Shown here: positions 1 through 12,499 of the stretch, piece after piece
Layout: each line of letters opens with the position of its first letter
Numbering within the stretch: position 1 is the stretch's first letter
Assembly (NCBI RefSeq): GCF_028389875.1
Contig: NC_084663.1
Span: 186,001-250,000, forward strand
Source: Rhea pennata
Taxonomy: Eukaryota; Chordata; Aves; Rheiformes; Rheidae
Direction: 5' to 3'
DNA length: 64,000 nt
Translations under genes and position numbers: made by a program
Notes under the pieces: generated by a model
What the model saw: the letters and a program-made list of their open reading frames with translations, nothing else
The model's database searches: none
Told to the model about the DNA's origin: nothing

Positions 1-467
1 TTAGAACTGGTTGTGCTTCTGGAAGGAGTAAACTGTCTAAGATGTCTAGGAAAGGAGATGGAGCACTTCTCATGGCAGGCATCTGGCTATTTACTACTGT
101 GTTAGAAATCAAGCTATCTCAGATTGTTTGGATATTGTGTCCTATTGTCATTTCTAGCGACTAAGTACCATACGTCATTATCGCTCTTTGCACCTTTGTC
201 TTATCTACTGATATTTTTCTTTTGCTAGTGTGTTTATAGAAATGTTGAGTGTCCATGTAACCAGTCAGCACAACTCTTAGCTAAGCCTAGCTGTGAAGAG
301 GTTCTAATTTTGCATAATCTCTTGCTCGTGGAATATCTCAAATAGGTGAGGTGAAACCTATTTGTAACCCAGTGTAGATGGGCTAGGCTTTGCATTTTGG
401 ATGTAGATTGTGAAGGGAACAGACCTTGGAAAGTCATGTCATTCAGAACTTGTTTTTTGTCTTACAG

Positions 468-3400
468 ACTTCTGGGACACAGCTGGACAAGAGAGGTTCC
501 AGAGCATGCATGCGTCCTATTACCATAAGGCTCATGCTTGTATCATGGTAAGGGTAGTCTCTCAGCTCTGATTTGGTGGAATTTTGACTGATAACAGTAC
601 CATTAGACATTGGCTTATATGTTACTTTTCAGATTTATACTGTCTTATATTTTTTTGTCCCTTCTAGTTGCTTAAAAATCTTTCCTATATCATTCCTTTT
701 TCTCTCACCAGATAAAACCAGTGTAGTTGGGAATGTTTAGCTCTTTTTATCTTCCTGATGACACTCTTACTACATTCTCTGAGTTTGTTTTCTTCTGTAT
801 TTCCTTACACTGGTTACTGTGTTTCCAGTAAGGAGATACCTAAAACTGAACATTCAACTTCAGGTGAAGTCTTGCCAGAGGTGGTGTGAGAGAAAGAACA
901 TCCGTTCCTTACTCTGTGATGTGGTTTTTGGATTATGCAGTACAAAACTGTTCTGACATGTTCTGCAGGGGCACCGTGTAAGACATGCTTTTCTGATCTT
1001 CTGCTCTTTCTGTTTTCACATACTTTGCTGCTTCCTGTATTAACAGCTCAAATGAGTCTTGTTTTTTCCCTCCTAACCCACTTAGATTTCTTTGTACTGT
1101 TACTCAAACTTTTCCCCATTTGTTATTATTTGTGAACATCAGTCAACTTCACTGATATTTTAATGTAATGGTTAAATTAGAGGAGCCTCACATTTGGCTC
1201 TACTTAGCATAACAGATTTTTCTCAGTGCTGTTCACTGTCATGAGTGATAGAGTGTTTGTCATTGTGCAAACTAAGAATGTAAAGGAAACCCAGGCAGTG
1301 TTGCCAGCATAGTGCCAAGAAAGGGGTGTCTGCATGTTTAAAAGTTTGCTAGATGTTCTCCCTTTTATCTTTCTTTCTTTCTAACAAAGGCCAGATTCCA
1401 TTGTTGATGTCTTACTTAAACAGTTGTAGTTGACTCTGTCAGGAGGCTCCAAGGAATGCTACCTCAGATCTGGAATACCCTCCTCCAGATGTTCCTTTTA
1501 GTTGCTGTATTTGCAGTATTGTGACCTTAAAGAAATACTAGAAGAATATAGGACTGGGGCAAATTCTGGATTCCATACAAGTGTTCAGTGCAGTAGGTTA
1601 ATGAGAAGCTGCCTTGCTGTAGGCCCCATGATATCTTGTTCTTTTTTGGAAGGTGTTTGATGTTCAGCGGAAAGTCACCTACAAGAACTTGAGCTGCTGG
1701 TACAAAGAGCTGAGAGAGTTCCGCCCGGAGATTCCTTGTATTGTAGTGGCCAACAAAATTGATGGTGAGTATATATTTTCAGCTTCTCAGGGTTATGATG
1801 TGATTCTCTTCTGACCTGATTTGGTAGAGTATGTCATTTGTCTGTTTGGTCCAGATGAGTTCTTGAATATTAGTCCCTTAGGGCTGTGTTTTACTAAGTG
1901 AATAGCTGGATCCTTTACTGACCTTTCATGGTGTCTTAAAAGCTCTTGTTCTTGTTTTACTAGCAGTTAACAATATAAACTCAGTCCATTTATAGTTTAT
2001 TCAAGTGATGTGCTTCCAGTTTTGTCCTTCACATGCTGCCCATTTTATCCAAGAACCCAAAATCTGGTTGGAGTAGTGCATAGTCAAAAATTACAGAATT
2101 TCTTGCTGAAAAAGGAGCATGACTTATTCTGTGGTTTCCCCTGATAGAGACCATAGCTGCCTTTGTATTGCTGGTTTGGCCTGCAGGTTTCCAAGGGGCT
2201 CAGTGGTAGAGAGTCTAAATATACCTGATGGTAAACTTGTTCAACTCCTTCTACAGATGACTGGATGATTGTCTCCTCCTCTTAGGGATTGCAGCTAGGC
2301 ATCCTTTAATTCTGTCATTTGGATTGTGATCTGTCTCCAGCATCTTGTGAGAGCACCTGATTCCTCACCTTTCTGCTGAGCATCAGAGAGGACTACATCC
2401 CCTTAGGTCCACAGTCTCCTGCTGTTCCCTATCAATTACAGTGTCAGAAACGGGCTTCCCTCCTGACGTTCATGGTAGTAGTCATCACAGCTATAAATAG
2501 ATGTCTCTATTTGAACAAGTTGTCTGGGCTCCCACTTGTCAGAATTCAATACTCTCTGACCAGATTCTTTTAGATATTCTACATATACGGAGAGTGCAAT
2601 GTTTAACATTAAAGTTTAATTTAAAGAGATTTGATGTTACATGGGATTTTTGATTTAGCAGAGTGATACAGTAATATACTGAAATCGCAATACAAGTGCA
2701 ATTGCTATTACTGGTCTCTGTAATATGCTCACTGTCACGATGCTGGGCATCCCCAGTTGCTGGGAAGGAATCTGTGGGATGAAGCCAGCTCCAGCCTGTT
2801 GCTCTCTTCAAAAATTCCTTTGTTAGGTGTTTAGGTTTTATACTCTATGTTGGGCTGAGCCACTTATACACTTCCCCCATGCTGGCCTGGCTAATCTCAG
2901 GAAGACATTCACATTCTTTGTTCAACTCGAAAAGAAACTTTTTTCATCAAATTTATGGCTACTTATATAAAACAAAGGTCACCCTCTGCCCCTCTTTGTG
3001 TTAACATGAAGTCAGTTCTCTGTGCATCAGTTGTGGTTACTAAGTTGCATCTTCCTGACCCTCAAGGGCATCTTGTCTGTGTTCATTTCCTCTGAACCTT
3101 CTTTCATTGCAGGGGTTATTGCTCCCACTGTAGTCTGTGGAAGTTCATTTGGTTCAGTGGTGGGTTTTAGGCCATAATTGATCTTATATAGTGGAAGACT
3201 TTCCTCTAGGATGAGTCAATACAGCTTTGGATCCATTGACTGTACAAAGAGTCCAAGGCAAATTGACCTTGTGTTGGAACCCATATTGTAGACACTGTAT
3301 CTGCGTAGGTGAATCCTGCTCTGTTTTCTGTGTGAGAGTAGAGAGTGTTCCAGGAGACTCATCTGCCCTGCTTTGTTTGCTGTATTCCATCAGCACAAGG

Positions 3401-5025
3401 AAATGATCAACCTAGAACTCTAAGCACAGCTCCAGGCTGCAGAATCATTTATTCAGCTTCCTGCTTTCTCCAAGGAGGCAGGAAACAGCTCCCTGGGCAG
3501 TGCTCACTGGCAAGCGTTTGGACTCTGAACTATTCAGCTATTGCTTCCATGAGGAAAAAATGGATAGTCTGGAGTCATTCTCCTTCTGTGTTGGTATACA
3601 GACTTTCTACCAAAACTTTGAGCTCTTACTCCTGTGCCAGCATGGCCTGTAGATATGCTGTAGATTTGTTGCAAAACTGAAAAAAGGCCCCTTATCTACT
3701 GAGGTTAGAGTAGCCAGACTTAACTGTCTGTTGACTATATATTACAATATAGTCATTTGTATGCCATAAGCGTATCCTTGTCTCACAGGAATATGGGTGA
3801 TGTAGCATAAAGATAGTGGTCTGATATGATTAAATAGTGCAAAATGGAGGGAGAGGCATGATTAGTGTTGGCAATAGTAACCAGGTCATGTGGGCACATA
3901 GCAAAATTCACAAGGATATACCTGGAAAACATTCACAGAAGCAGCACAGCAAGTGAACTGGGATGTTTTCTGCTGCAAAGCATTATTCATTTATAGCACA
4001 TCAGGATCTGTCTGTATTTTAGTCAAGCATTATGGACAAGTTACAAAATCTTTCCTTTGTGTGTCATCTTGTCAAGTGTTTGCTGTCACTCTTAAAACCC
4101 TCTGGCTCTTGGGGAGGACCATCCTGACCTTGCACTGCAGTGAGGAGGCCCTGACAACTAGATCAGGCTCTGGTCTCCGTATGTTCCACCAACTCATGCA
4201 TATGTTGGTATTCTGCCTACAGTGATGTCTCACTGACCACTTCTTTTTTCCTCTAGCGGATATGAAGGTGACCCAGAAAAGCTTCAACTTTGCCCGGAAG
4301 TTCAATTTACCCTTTTACTTCGTGTCTGCTGCAGATGGTACCAATGTAGTGAAGGTAAAACATGGCTATTTGGCTCAGTGTCCATGAGCCTAATACAGTC
4401 CAAGGACATGGAGATTGCTGTAGGCACAGAGAGCAGAAAAGGGGCTAGCGCTTCTGGTAGGTTACTTGTGATGGTTCTGGTGGGTATAGGTTATTGCCAA
4501 GTTTTTTTTTTCTTGGGGTGTGGAACTAGACAGTTTCTCTATCTTGATGAAACTCAGCATCCTTTACTTTGAGTGACAAGCGTTCTCCTTCTGATCAGCT
4601 CTTCAATGATGCTATCAAACTGGCAGTTGCTTACAAACAAAATTCAGGTGATTTCATGGATGAGGTCATGCAAGAGCTGGAGGTAAGATAAAGCTCTGCT
4701 TACTGCACTCCTCCCTCTCCTAAGTGATTAGCAGCTCTGTCCTTTTTCCTTTCAGGGAAAGCTGAGAGCTTGCACCAAAGGGTGAAACTTTGCATGCTTT
4801 ACACTGGTGACACTATGGGGTTTGTGTGCTGCCCGTGTCTAGTTTGGAGTGGATGAGGTGGTAACACTTGGGAGAACTCATGCTGCCCTAGGCAGAGTGT
4901 GGCTGTTGCTCTCATGCTTCTCAGTTTTTTGTCCTGCTCCTTTTCAGAGCTTTGACTTGCAGAAGAGTGAGGACTTGTCAGAAACAGAGGAGAGCTGCTC
5001 TGAAGAGAAACCCCCATCTGCCTAA
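468..5025 (+). CDS. RABL2: RABL2, Rab-like small GTPase (3' part of gene, 5' exons outside window)
   Basis: Five exons are visible: 468-547, 1653-1764, 4257-4354, 4599-4682 and 4948-5025 (stop TAA 5023-5025), all with GT..AG junctions and consistent phase. They encode the last ~150 residues. The first exon opens inside the G3 switch II motif (DFWDTAGQERF); VANKID is the G4 base-recognition motif and SAADG the G5 position. The sequence matches mammalian RABL2 almost residue for residue up to LFNDAIKLAVAYKQN, then diverges in an acidic tail ending in PPSA. No C-terminal prenylation cysteines are present, as expected for RABL2. Known role: a GTPase that enters cilia with the IFT-B complex and is needed for sperm flagella. 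The P-loop exons lie before position 1. The downstream neighbour is acrosin, as in human 22q13.33. Residue-level family identity is clear; RABL2A and RABL2B cannot be told apart. Confidence 0.96.
2533..3130. repeat. Dispersed repeat, copy 1, possibly a solo LTR fossil, inside a RABL2 intron
   Basis: This stretch is clearly related to 7306-7755 plus ~8560-8740. Shared blocks include the start TGTCAGA, CAATACTCTCTGACCAG, TTACATGGGATTTTTGATT and GGGCATCCCCA. The start in TG and absence of coding capacity fit an old solo LTR, but no family could be assigned and the 3' end is approximate. It is a degraded fossil. Confidence 0.5.
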
Positions 5026-5937
5026 AGCCTCAGATCCTGAGTTTGTTTCTCATTTCCCTGTTTTTTTGGGGGGGTTATTTAGAGCTGGCCTTCACAGAGG
5101 AAAGTGATCTTCTCATGCACTCAGTACTCTGGTGAACAGCTGGGTATTTTCCCTTCTTGCAAGTGACTGTCTGGGCATGGCCTTCCTTGACCGGGTGCAC
5201 AGCACGGTCAAGGAGAGGGCAATAATATCTATATGGTTGCTGGTTACTGCATGTTCCTTAGAGGCTAAGCTTGCTGGGAGAGCTGAGCCACTCTCGGATC
5301 TGCAGGGAAGAGTACCCACCAAGATGCTTTAGTAGTATTTACTGGAGAAAACAAACACTAAATGTTTTTTTTTATAAAGCTTTGAGCTTGGGTCCTGTGC
5401 TTTTGTTATAGGGCCGTCCAGTTACTGCAAAGCACAGGTCTAACTGCTAGCCCTCCCCATTGCTTTATAGCTCATCTAGTGCTGCCTCTCTCTCTACCCA
5501 TTTGATCTCTGCTGCCCTGTTTCTCTGGGTTTGCCTTCCCATTCTGTTATGGAGCAGCCAAATCCAGGGAATTCTGGACTTGGGGTATTTCTCTTTTCAG
5601 GCCTGCTAGAGCTGAATTGGGTAGACTCTCATGCCCAGGTTTCTCCCATCCCAGCCTGATGGATATGGCTGCTGCTGTTCCAGTGTGTGGATCCAAAGGC
5701 TTAGTGTTTATTCCAGAGAGCCAAATACATACTCAAACATGCACACACATACACAACTCATGTGATTTGCAAAACAGATGAACACAAATGGTGGGTACTG
5801 TTAAAGGTACCACTCTTAAAACAAACAGCACTCATGAACATAGACCTGTCCTTTTCTTCTACAGCTGATCATAATTGATGTTCACTACTGAAGCATAAAC
5901 ATGCTTCCTTACTTCTTAGGTTTAATTGATATCATAG
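5026..5937 (+). other. RABL2 3' UTR and intergenic sequence
   Basis: Non-coding sequence following the RABL2 stop codon. A T-rich run and TATAAA lie at about 5366-5378, but no canonical AATAAA signal is convincing. A short CA-rich patch lies at 5733-5758. No open frame with family resemblance was seen. Confidence 0.5.
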
Positions 5938-6165
5938 ATATCATAGAATCAGTAAGGTTGGAAGGGACCTCCGGAGATCATCTAGTCCAACCCCCCTGCT
6001 CAGCAGGGTCACTTAGAGCATGGTAGACAGGGTTGCATCCAGGTGGGCCTTGAAGATCTCCAGAGAAGGACACTCCACAACCTCTCTGGGCAACCTGTTC
6101 CAGTGCTCTGTCACTCTCACAGTGAAGAAATTCCCCCTCACATGAGGGGGGATTAGACTCAAAAG
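5938..6165 (-). mobile_element. CR1 LINE, 3' end fragment
   Basis: It starts with the reverse complement of the CR1 3' tail (ATCATAGAATCAG) and continues with GGTTGGAAGGGACCTC and the CR1 blocks GAAGATCTCCAGAGAAGGA and TCTCTGGGCAACCTGTTCC. It is a severely 5'-truncated copy of about 230 bp, of the same subfamily as those at 34.1 and 63.8 kb. Confidence 0.93.
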
Positions 6166-7305
6166 CAGCTCACATCCATGGATCCCTTGAATATTAGCAG
6201 GGTATTAAGCTCATCTAATATCCATGCCCACATGCCAGGCTACTTAGTCTTTGGCTCAGAACTTGGGCCTTTCCGGATGTGGGTCTCACCTTGTTTGTGT
6301 GTTAGTCCAACTTGACATTTGCTTGTGAATTGCACATACACACAGGGATCCCACCAGTAGCCAGCCCTAGACACTGGGTGTTTCCAACTGCTGGCTCTCA
6401 GGCCAATGGGCGTCTAGGACCTGTGTTCCCTTCTCCCATTGCTAGCACTCAGGCCTCTCAACACATGTACAGGGAAGAGAGCAGTATTACACAGAAAATG
6501 GTTTGGAATAGCTTTTATAAAGGAGGTAACATGGACTGTGGTGATTAGCTGCAAGGCTCAGGTGAGCAGTCTGTGTAACTGGCCACTCTATTCCCCCGTA
6601 CTCTCCATTTGCCCGTGCTTATACTTCCCCCTCATCTACCTTGACCACTCCCTTTCTCTGCTCTAGTCTTCTAAATAAACAATCTACCTCTAGTTGCTTT
6701 TTCCCCAACGGCTCCCACTTTTGCTGCATTTATTGTATGACCCCATTTCCATGTTGCTTGTTGCTGTGTGCTCATCTGGAACAGGATCCAGTTGTAATAC
6801 ACGCACATGACTTGCACATGGAAGTGTATGCACAAGCTTGTTCTGCTGGATGTAATGCATGGACAAGGATGTGCTTGTTCTTAGATATGCATGTGCAACC
6901 ACACAAGTTCACTATGGCCTGGGGACCAGGGAATGAAAGAGTTAAGCTGTATCCAGGTATCAGTCTGTCACTAGGCTCAGCTCCCTGTCAGACTCAACAC
7001 TTCTTTCGTAAGTTGAATTCTGCTGTGAACCTCTCTAGTGTCATTCTATCTTGTAGGCAGTGGCCAGTGCTGAAGTGAGTACCCCATTCTTTGGCTGCAT
7101 TGCCACAAGTGGCATGAGAGTATCAGGCTGAGGAGCTGCAGGGATTACTGCTGGGTGGTGTGAGCTTGCCAGGATCGGGAAAATGTTTTGTACTGGCTTG
7201 GCAGCCTTTGTTAAACCCTGTTGATTCTGGAAAGTGCCTGAACTGGGGAAGTAAATGGGGGCTGATTATTGCAACTGATCACTGTGGAAACATGCCATGT
7301 GCCTG
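6166..7305. other. Intergenic, nothing recognised
   Basis: About 1.1 kb of unique-looking sequence between two repeats. Open frames are short, without splice context or family resemblance. Confidence 0.5.
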
Positions 7306-7757
7306 TCAGAGTCCAATACTCTCTGACCAGCTTCTTTTAGATATTCCACACGTGAAAGATGTAATGTTTAATATCGAACTTTACTTTGAGCATATTTGAT
7401 ATTACATGGGATTTTTGATTTAGCAGAGTGATACAGCAATCTACTGAAATCACAATACAAATGTAAGTTACACTTTGTAAAATACAGTAATTGCAATATA
7501 CAGTTCAATCAAAATACAAGTGTGATTCCCATTACAGGTCTCTAGAAGATGCTCACTGTCATGATGTTGGGCATCCCCAATCGCTGGAAAGGAATATGTG
7601 GGTTGAAACCAACTCAAAATTCTTTTGTTAGTTGTTCAGTTTTTATACTCTGTGTTGAGCTGAGCAACCTATATACTTCACCCCATACTGGTCTGGCTAA
7701 CTCAGGGAGATGTTCACACTATTTTGATGAACCAAGGGAGATGTGTTTTCACTAGTT

Positions 7758-8550
7758 GATCACAGAATCACAGAATGGTTGAGGCTGGAAGGGATCTCTG
7801 GAAATCATCTAGTCCACCCCCTCTGTTCCAGCAGGGTCATCTAGAGCACATTAGACAGGATTGTGTCCAGGAGGGTTTTGAATATCTCCACAGAAGGACA
7901 CTCCACAACCTCTCTGGGCAACCTGTTCCAGTGCTCTGTCCCTCTCACAGTGAAGAAGTTTTTCCTAATGTTCAGGTGGAACTTACTATGTTTCAGTTTG
8001 TGCCCATTGCCTCTTGTCCTGTCACTGCGCACTGCTGGAAAGAGACTGGCCCCATCTTCTTGACCTTCCCTTAAGATATTTGTAGACATTGACAAGATCC
8101 CCTCTCAATCTTCTCTCCTCCAGGCTAAATAAGGCCAGCTTTCACAGCCTTTCCTTGTAGGGAGATGCTCCACTCCCCTAATCATCTTTGTAGCCCTGTG
8201 CTGGACTCACTGCAGTAATGCCATGTCTCTCTTGTACTGGGGAGTCAAGAATTGGACAGAGTATTCCAGATGTGGACTCACCAGGATGGAGTAAAGGGGG
8301 AGGATCACCTCCCTTGACCTGCTGGCAACAGTTTTCCTAATACACCCCAGGAGACCATTGGCCACAGGGGCATATTGCTGGTACACGGTTAACTTGTTGT
8401 CTACCAGCACTCCCAGGTCCCCCTCTGCAGAGCTGCTTTCCAGCTTCCAGCCTGTACTAGTGCATGGGGTGCAGGACCCTGCACTTGGCTTTGGTGAACT
8501 TCATGAGGTTCCTCTCTGCCCCACTGTCCAGACTCAACTGGGATGTAGTC
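7758..8550 (-). mobile_element. CR1 LINE, ~0.8 kb 3' portion
   Basis: Longest CR1 copy in the window. It begins with the inverted tail (GATCACAGAATCACAGAATGG) and shows the usual CR1 order in reverse: CTCCACAACCTCTCTGGGCA, then CTCTTGTCCTGTCACT, then ATCATCTTTGTAGCCCTG, then the part encoding the C-terminal end of the reverse-transcriptase ORF. TTGAT lies at both edges (about 7756 and 8552) and may be a target-site duplication. It is more diverged than the 34.1-kb copy. Confidence 0.93.
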
Positions 8551-8583
8551 AATTGATCCATTCATTTGACATAGTTGTTTTTG

Positions 8584-8600
8584 GAAAAAAAAAAAAAAAA
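8584..8600 (+). repeat. Poly-A run
   Basis: Homopolymer A of about 16 bases just 3' of the CR1 edge; it could be part of the interrupted older repeat. Confidence 0.8.
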
Positions 8601-9572
8601 TCCACCTTCCAGTCCCCTTTGTGTTGAAATAAAATCAGTGCAAGAGCTGTGGTAGTCACACCCTATATAATTTCTGAGCTTCATGGGCACCTCACTCTTG
8701 CCCATCTCCTCTAACTCTTCTTCCTCTCTAGGGCTTTAGTGGTCAGTCACAGTGGCACCTTAAGCTCTTGCCCACCTGTGCTGGGCCCCAGTGACCTAGG
8801 TGTTGTTAGGGCATTAAGTTCAGACAGTCAGGGCTGCAGCAAATGGCAGCCAGGGTGGCGTAGCAAGGCGACAGGTTCAGTGCAAACCGGATGGACAGCT
8901 GCGGAGAGAATCATGTGGGCTTGAGAGGGTGAACAACATGGAAATTGCCTCCTTCTCTGCCCAGTACCCAACACTGCATGCACTTGGCCACATGTACCAA
9001 GGGCCCCAGGTGCTCTGCTACCCCAGGCTGTGTTGAACCAGAATTGTTCTATTGCTTTTCAATAGCGAATACATTAAACCTGCCAGATGGTGTTGGTAAG
9101 TTTAACATGGCCAGGGAAGACTGTGCTGCATGTGCATTTAACTGTTTTGTATAGGAGAGCTGACATCACCTGGGTCACAGCTTGTCTACCACAGCCATAA
9201 CCAGTATTAGCAGAGGCGGTGCTGGGAGCTGGTCAGTGCTGCCTGCCCCAGGGCTGCACGCTGTCATCCCATGAGCAGTGTTTGGTGGGGGCTCTCTGAG
9301 CATCCAGTCCCAGTGCCCACAGCTGTTGGCTCCGCTCCTGCTCACAAGCCCTCTGCACTGGCCCCACTGATGGTGCAGAGTGTGCACCACAGCGCACCAC
9401 AGCACACCACAGAGCACTGTGATGGCCCAGCACTCCGGAACAAGCAGCTCTGTGACATCGGTCTCAGCGCCACGGCACCGGGCCAACGCGGACACCGCAG
9501 GCAGCGTGCTCGGCTGCTGCACTGGTGTGAGAAGGCTGGGGCACCAGCAGCTGCCTCGTGCCGCTGGGGAAG

Positions 9573-11746
9573 ATGAAGTTGTTCCCCCTCCTCTTGGTGC
9601 TGGCCATGTGCTGGCCTGCATATGGCACATATGACAGCTGTGGGTAAGTAGCCTGAGGCCATGGGAGAGCATGTTTGGGGGAGCCTTGCAGGGAGCCTAC
9701 TTGCCCCCTGGCTGCATGGGAGGCTCCGCAACCCAGGGCAGGAGGCTCAGCTCCTCTCCAGCATCCAGGCTCCCAGCACAGCTCACTGCAGGGCTACAGT
9801 TGCACACCACACAGTGTGCCTTGGCCCCACTGTCCACATGCTGCCACATGGGGTGGGGAGCAGGAGGGACAACGGACAACCTTCAGCCTGAGCAGAGTGG
9901 GGAGCAGTCAAGCATGGTACTAATGAGTTTCTGATTACAGAGGGACCTGTGGGGTCCGGCCCATGGCCTCTTACTACAGCATGATGCGCGTCGTTGGTGG
10001 TACGGATGCTCAGCCAGGGTCCTGGCCCTGGATTGTCAGCATCCAGGTCCCCTGGAGAAGAGGCACCGGGCACATATGTGGAGGGACTCTCATCAGCCCA
10101 CAGTGGGTCCTCACAGCAGCTCACTGCTTCATAAATGCCACGTAAGGATGCACAGGGAATGGGGATGTCCCCACAACACAGGCAGGAGCCTTGGCTTTGC
10201 TCTCTAACCCCTCTCTCCATCTCCAGCTATGTCGAGATGTGGCGTATAGTGGTTGGTGCCTCCAGTTTGCTTCAGATGGGCCCTGAGGTAGAAGTACGCA
10301 ATATTAAACGGCTAGTGACGCATGAATATTATAATAATCGCTCACAGAGAAACGACATTGCCTTGCTGGAATTGGACCAACCAGTGCAGTGCAGCTACTA
10401 TATACAGCTTGCCTGTGTGCCCGATGGCTCGCTGCGAGTGTCAGAGCTGTCACCTTGCTACATCAGCGGTTGGGGTGCCATGGAGGAAGGATGTAAGTTC
10501 CCAACAAGTGCTGGTGTTCCCTGAGTGCAGGCTCGACATACTGTCGAGACAGGGGCTGGGCTACCCAGACAGCAGAGGCAAAACCCAGGGCCAACCCAAA
10601 GGGACATATGCTTGTAGAGAGTTAGCCTTGACCCATTACCCAAAGCAAGAGATGGGAAGCATCAGTAAATATGCCTTGCAAGATCCAAAACCAGGTCCTT
10701 TGAAAGGCGGTGACCCAGACAAGGAGGGTGAAATGGCAACATGCTGCCAGGTACCAATTCCTTTATATGCCCACAGCTAAGATACGACCTGCCATCCTGC
10801 AGGAGGCCCTTGTCCACCTCATTGACAACCACATCTGCAACAGCAGCCAATGGTATGCAGGGGCCGTCAGGAACACCAACCTGTGTGCTGGCTATCAGCA
10901 GGGTGGCATCGACACTTGCCAGGTAGGAAGGTGCAACAAGCCAGCCCACAGCAGCGGGTGCAGCCCTGTCATAACTTCTCAATGTATGCTGCCTATGCTC
11001 TGCCTGGCCAGCTACTCATCCATCTCTGGGTCCCACCAGTGACAGCGCTCACCTCCCCTTCCCCTCTGCAGGTCCTAGACGAGAGGTCCCCTTGCCCCAG
11101 GTGCCTTGGGCTCTCCCCAGAGAGACCATCCAGTGCTCTTGGTGCTCCACAGGTCCAGATCCTCTCCCTGGAACAACCCTAATCCACACCCCCAGGATCA
11201 CTGTGCAGACATGAGAGAGAACCCTACCTTACAGGCCCACGGGCCCTTCCCCAACGAGCTTCTGTAGGCTCCAGCAGCTGAGACGTGCCTCTGCGTGCAG
11301 TGCAGACAGCTCTGGGAAGTGCTGTTAGAGAGAAGCAGCCCTAGTTGTAGTGCTCACACTGGCCACCCAGCAACACCTTAAACCTCTCTCCTGCACTGCA
11401 GGGTGACAGCGGTGGCCCCCTTGTATGCAAAGATAGAACTGCCAACTACTACTGGCTTGTTGGTGTCACCAGCTGGGGAACAGGCTGCGGGAGAGCACAT
11501 CAGCCTGGAATCTACACTTCCACCCAGCACTATTATGACTGGATCCTGTTTCATATGAGCACACCACAAGAAGCATCATGGAGATGGGGTCATTTATTCT
11601 CGGCCTCAGGCCCATTCCAGAAGCCAAGGCCAATACCTACACAATCAGCAAGGCCCATGCGCTGTCCATATCCACGCCACAAGCTCATGGAATTCTTTAG
11701 TGGGGTGCAGCAGCTGCTGCATGTCCTAAAGGGAAGAAAGACTTGA
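9573..11746 (+). CDS. ACR: Acrosin copy 1 (sperm trypsin-like serine protease)
   Basis: Five exons: 9573-9643, 9941-10141, 10227-10492, 10777-10922 and 11402-11746; 342 residues, uninterrupted. A signal peptide ([18 protein letters not shown]) is followed by a short light chain with two cysteines and the activation site R40|VVGG. The trypsin fold shows His85 (TAAHC), Asp134 (RNDIALLEL) and Ser231 (GDSGGP). Asp225 in DTCQGDSGG predicts cleavage after Arg/Lys. The tail is short and lacks the long proline-rich extension of mammalian acrosin, but [16 protein letters not shown] aligns with the mammalian C-terminal FAKRLQQLIEVLKGK. Known role: acrosomal protease released at fertilisation. It is oriented towards ARSA, and its near-identical partner is 18261-20692 on the other strand. 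An AATAAA follows at 11910. Confidence 0.95.
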
Positions 11747-11909
11747 GCAGCAAGACAAACAGGACACAGGGCAGGCTGCATATATGGTTACCATTTGCTT
11801 CTGGGGCAATGCCCACTGATCCAGAGGCAACCCCAGGGCCTAGGCCTGCTCTGCACAGCTCACCCTCTCTCGACTGCCTACAAACTCTGAAAGTTTACAC
11901 AATTCCAGA

Positions 11910-11915
11910 AATAAA
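11910..11915 (+). terminator. Polyadenylation signal of ACR copy 1
   Basis: AATAAA about 165 bp past the stop codon. The same hexamer is conserved at the mirror position of copy 2. Confidence 0.75.
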
Positions 11916-12499
11916 GTTGCCTATTCTCACAGCTGACCATTCCTCAGTCCAGTTCTGTCTTGGGGGCATAGCAAGGATTTCCATAGACGGCACCTGAAAA
12001 ACAAGGCTGCATGCAGCCAGTTGGCCACAATTACAAAAAGTCACCTGATGGCTGATAATTTAAGGGATTACTGAAGTCCTTTGGGGCAGTGGAATCTGGC
12101 AAGCGCAGCACTACCTAAAAAACCACATCAGTAATAACACAGTAGTACAAGATGAACTAATAAGTGCATCTGAAATACCTGATACAGATAGTAACGTAGC
12201 AAAAGCGGGAGCCGAGTGCACAGATACAGTGGAAGATGGGCTGCAAGGCAGGGTCGGGGGAAGTACGTACTGGTTAGTGTAAAAGGAAAGCCTGGAACAG
12301 AGCAATTCCCACAGACTGAGCATAAAACGTGCACATCTCCATAAGATGAGGATGACAAGTTTAGCCAGCCTCACAGCTGCTTCCTCTTAGGGATAAAGAC
12401 TGCTGCCCCTGCCCGCAGGTGGGTTAACCCTGGTCCATACCAGGGTGCTGTACTTGTGCACCCTCAGGGCGGCCTGGCTCAGTCTCATTTCAGATACGT

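Larger units (their letters stand above)
7306..8740. repeat. Dispersed repeat, copy 2, interrupted by a CR1
   Basis: Second copy of the 2533-3130 repeat, in the same orientation. The first part is 7306-7755. After an ~0.8-kb CR1 insertion, homology resumes at about 8560 (CCCCTTTGTGTT...AAATCAG, then GAGCTGTGGTAGTCAC) and fades by ~8740. The CR1 is therefore younger than this element. LTR origin is only suspected; it is a degraded fossil. Confidence 0.5.
9207..12140. repeat. Left arm of ~3-kb inverted duplication (acrosin palindrome)
   Basis: The arm is the inverted counterpart of ~17520-21058. Positions pair as x with 30265-x from the outer end through ACR exon 2, and as 30004-x from exon 3 through the 3' UTR. 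The 261-bp offset comes from an intron-2 length difference. Over introns 1, 3 and 4 and the 3' UTR only scattered single differences are visible. Homology decays past ~12050 but is still traceable near 12140 (CACATCAGTAATAACA). The whole ACR-1 gene with its flanks lies inside. Confidence 0.95.

Noticed and set aside
7841-8095. Open frame ending ...[30 protein letters not shown]
   Set aside because: Typical C-terminal translation of the CR1 reverse-transcriptase ORF; part of the LINE, not a host gene.
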